Assembly (NCBI GenBank): GCA_963966185.1 | Contig: CAWZYM010000172.1 | Span: 415,001 to 479,000, forward strand | Length of the DNA stretch: 64,000 bases | Source: Rhabditoides inermis | Taxonomy: Eukaryota; Nematoda; Chromadorea; Rhabditida; Rhabditidae | Direction: 5' to 3' | Part shown: piece by piece, positions 63,471 through 64,000 of the stretch | How the letters are laid out: each line of letters starts with the position of its first letter | How positions within the stretch are numbered: the first letter of the stretch is position 1 | The notes under the pieces: generated by a model | Told to the model about the DNA's origin: nothing | Databases searched by the model: none | Seen by the model: the letters and a program-made list of their open reading frames with translations, nothing else | Made by a program: the position numbers and the translations under genes

Positions 63471-64000
63471 ACACGCGATGCATACGGTATGCGAATGAGG
63501 GCATTTGCGTGCGCTCCTACTGGCTCACTCCTGTACAGATGACAGATTTCTATAGCGGCTCGGCCTCCACTCGATTCACTCCCCCTCTCTCTATTCCATG
63601 TCTTGTTTTCTATGTACATGTTTTTCTTGTAATGTAAATTTTGCAATTCACGTGTACACACAGTTGCTGTCTCGCTTTTGCGTTTGTTTTACGATAAATG
63701 TTGAAATACAAGCTGTGGAAAACTAGGTTGATTGGTGAAAGGAACCATAAAAGGCATATTTGGTTTTAGAAATTAAAAAAAACTTACACAATTGTGGGGT
63801 TCTTGAGATGGGTAAGCGAGTGGGGAGTAATACCACGGGTCGACGGGTAAAGGAAATAAGGATGCCAAGGTGAATCAGTATCGGGGAAGTATGTTCTGTA
63901 TTTCTTTGGTAGTTTGTCGAACACGACAACTTCTCGGATGTACTTATATTTGTAACCATGGAAAAAAAATTTGGTTTGAGGGTTGGCCTGGAACGGCGTC
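63471..64000. other. 3' flank of the RagC/D gene, no gene recognised
   Basis: AT-rich sequence, probably 3' UTR followed by intergenic DNA. Short open frames on both strands show no recognisable protein. Confidence 0.5.

Overview
This is eukaryotic, animal-type DNA. The genes carry many short introns (mostly 45-500 bp, GT..AG, acceptors usually TTTCAG or TTGCAG). Coding exons are GC-rich and introns AT-rich. Introns repeatedly carry TACTGTA/TACAGTA words, CT or GA microsatellites and 10-13 bp poly-G runs. These traits, the gene set and an S28 peptidase pair fit a nematode best, but that placement is inference.

Left to right on the + strand: an adenylate kinase 2 gene (959-2095); a puromycin-sensitive aminopeptidase of family M1 (5265-9790, 23 exons), with possible upstream exons at 3676-4626; a family S28 serine carboxypeptidase-like gene broken by insertions (exons scattered over 11022-42064); remnants of the aminopeptidase 3' end (about 42106-42398); an intact second S28 gene (43670-47647, 20 exons). 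On the - strand is a single-pass membrane protein with fibronectin-III-like domains (50591-48344). After about 6.4 kb without a recognised gene come a CDK1/2-type kinase (57014-59558) and a RagC/D GTPase (60319-63470), both +. All splice models except the broken copy stay in frame over their full length.

The middle of the window is a tandem segmental duplication. A unit running from inside the aminopeptidase (about 8345) to just past the S28 gene was copied. The downstream copy is compact (about 5.5 kb). The upstream copy has swollen to about 34 kb by insertions: two TA-flanked MITEs, a 2.2-kb fold-back element carrying pieces of an unidentified gene, a Penelope-like retroelement inserted in an exon, a decayed RTE-type retrotransposon tail, and a giant satellite-filled fold-back element.

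Three elements stand out. (1) Positions 24956-41666 form one 16.7-kb inverted-repeat element with a perfect 9-bp target-site duplication; its arms are 178-bp satellite arrays in opposite orientation, about 5 units on the left and about 77 on the right, around a 1.75-kb spacer. (2) Positions 17794-23506 hold a Penelope-like element with its GIY-YIG domain at the N terminus, as in the Naiad/Chlamys clade, in the typical partial-plus-full tandem arrangement. (3) Each 3' region of that element carries hammerhead-ribozyme core boxes with matching helices, but in an unusual strand order that would suit cleavage between copies.
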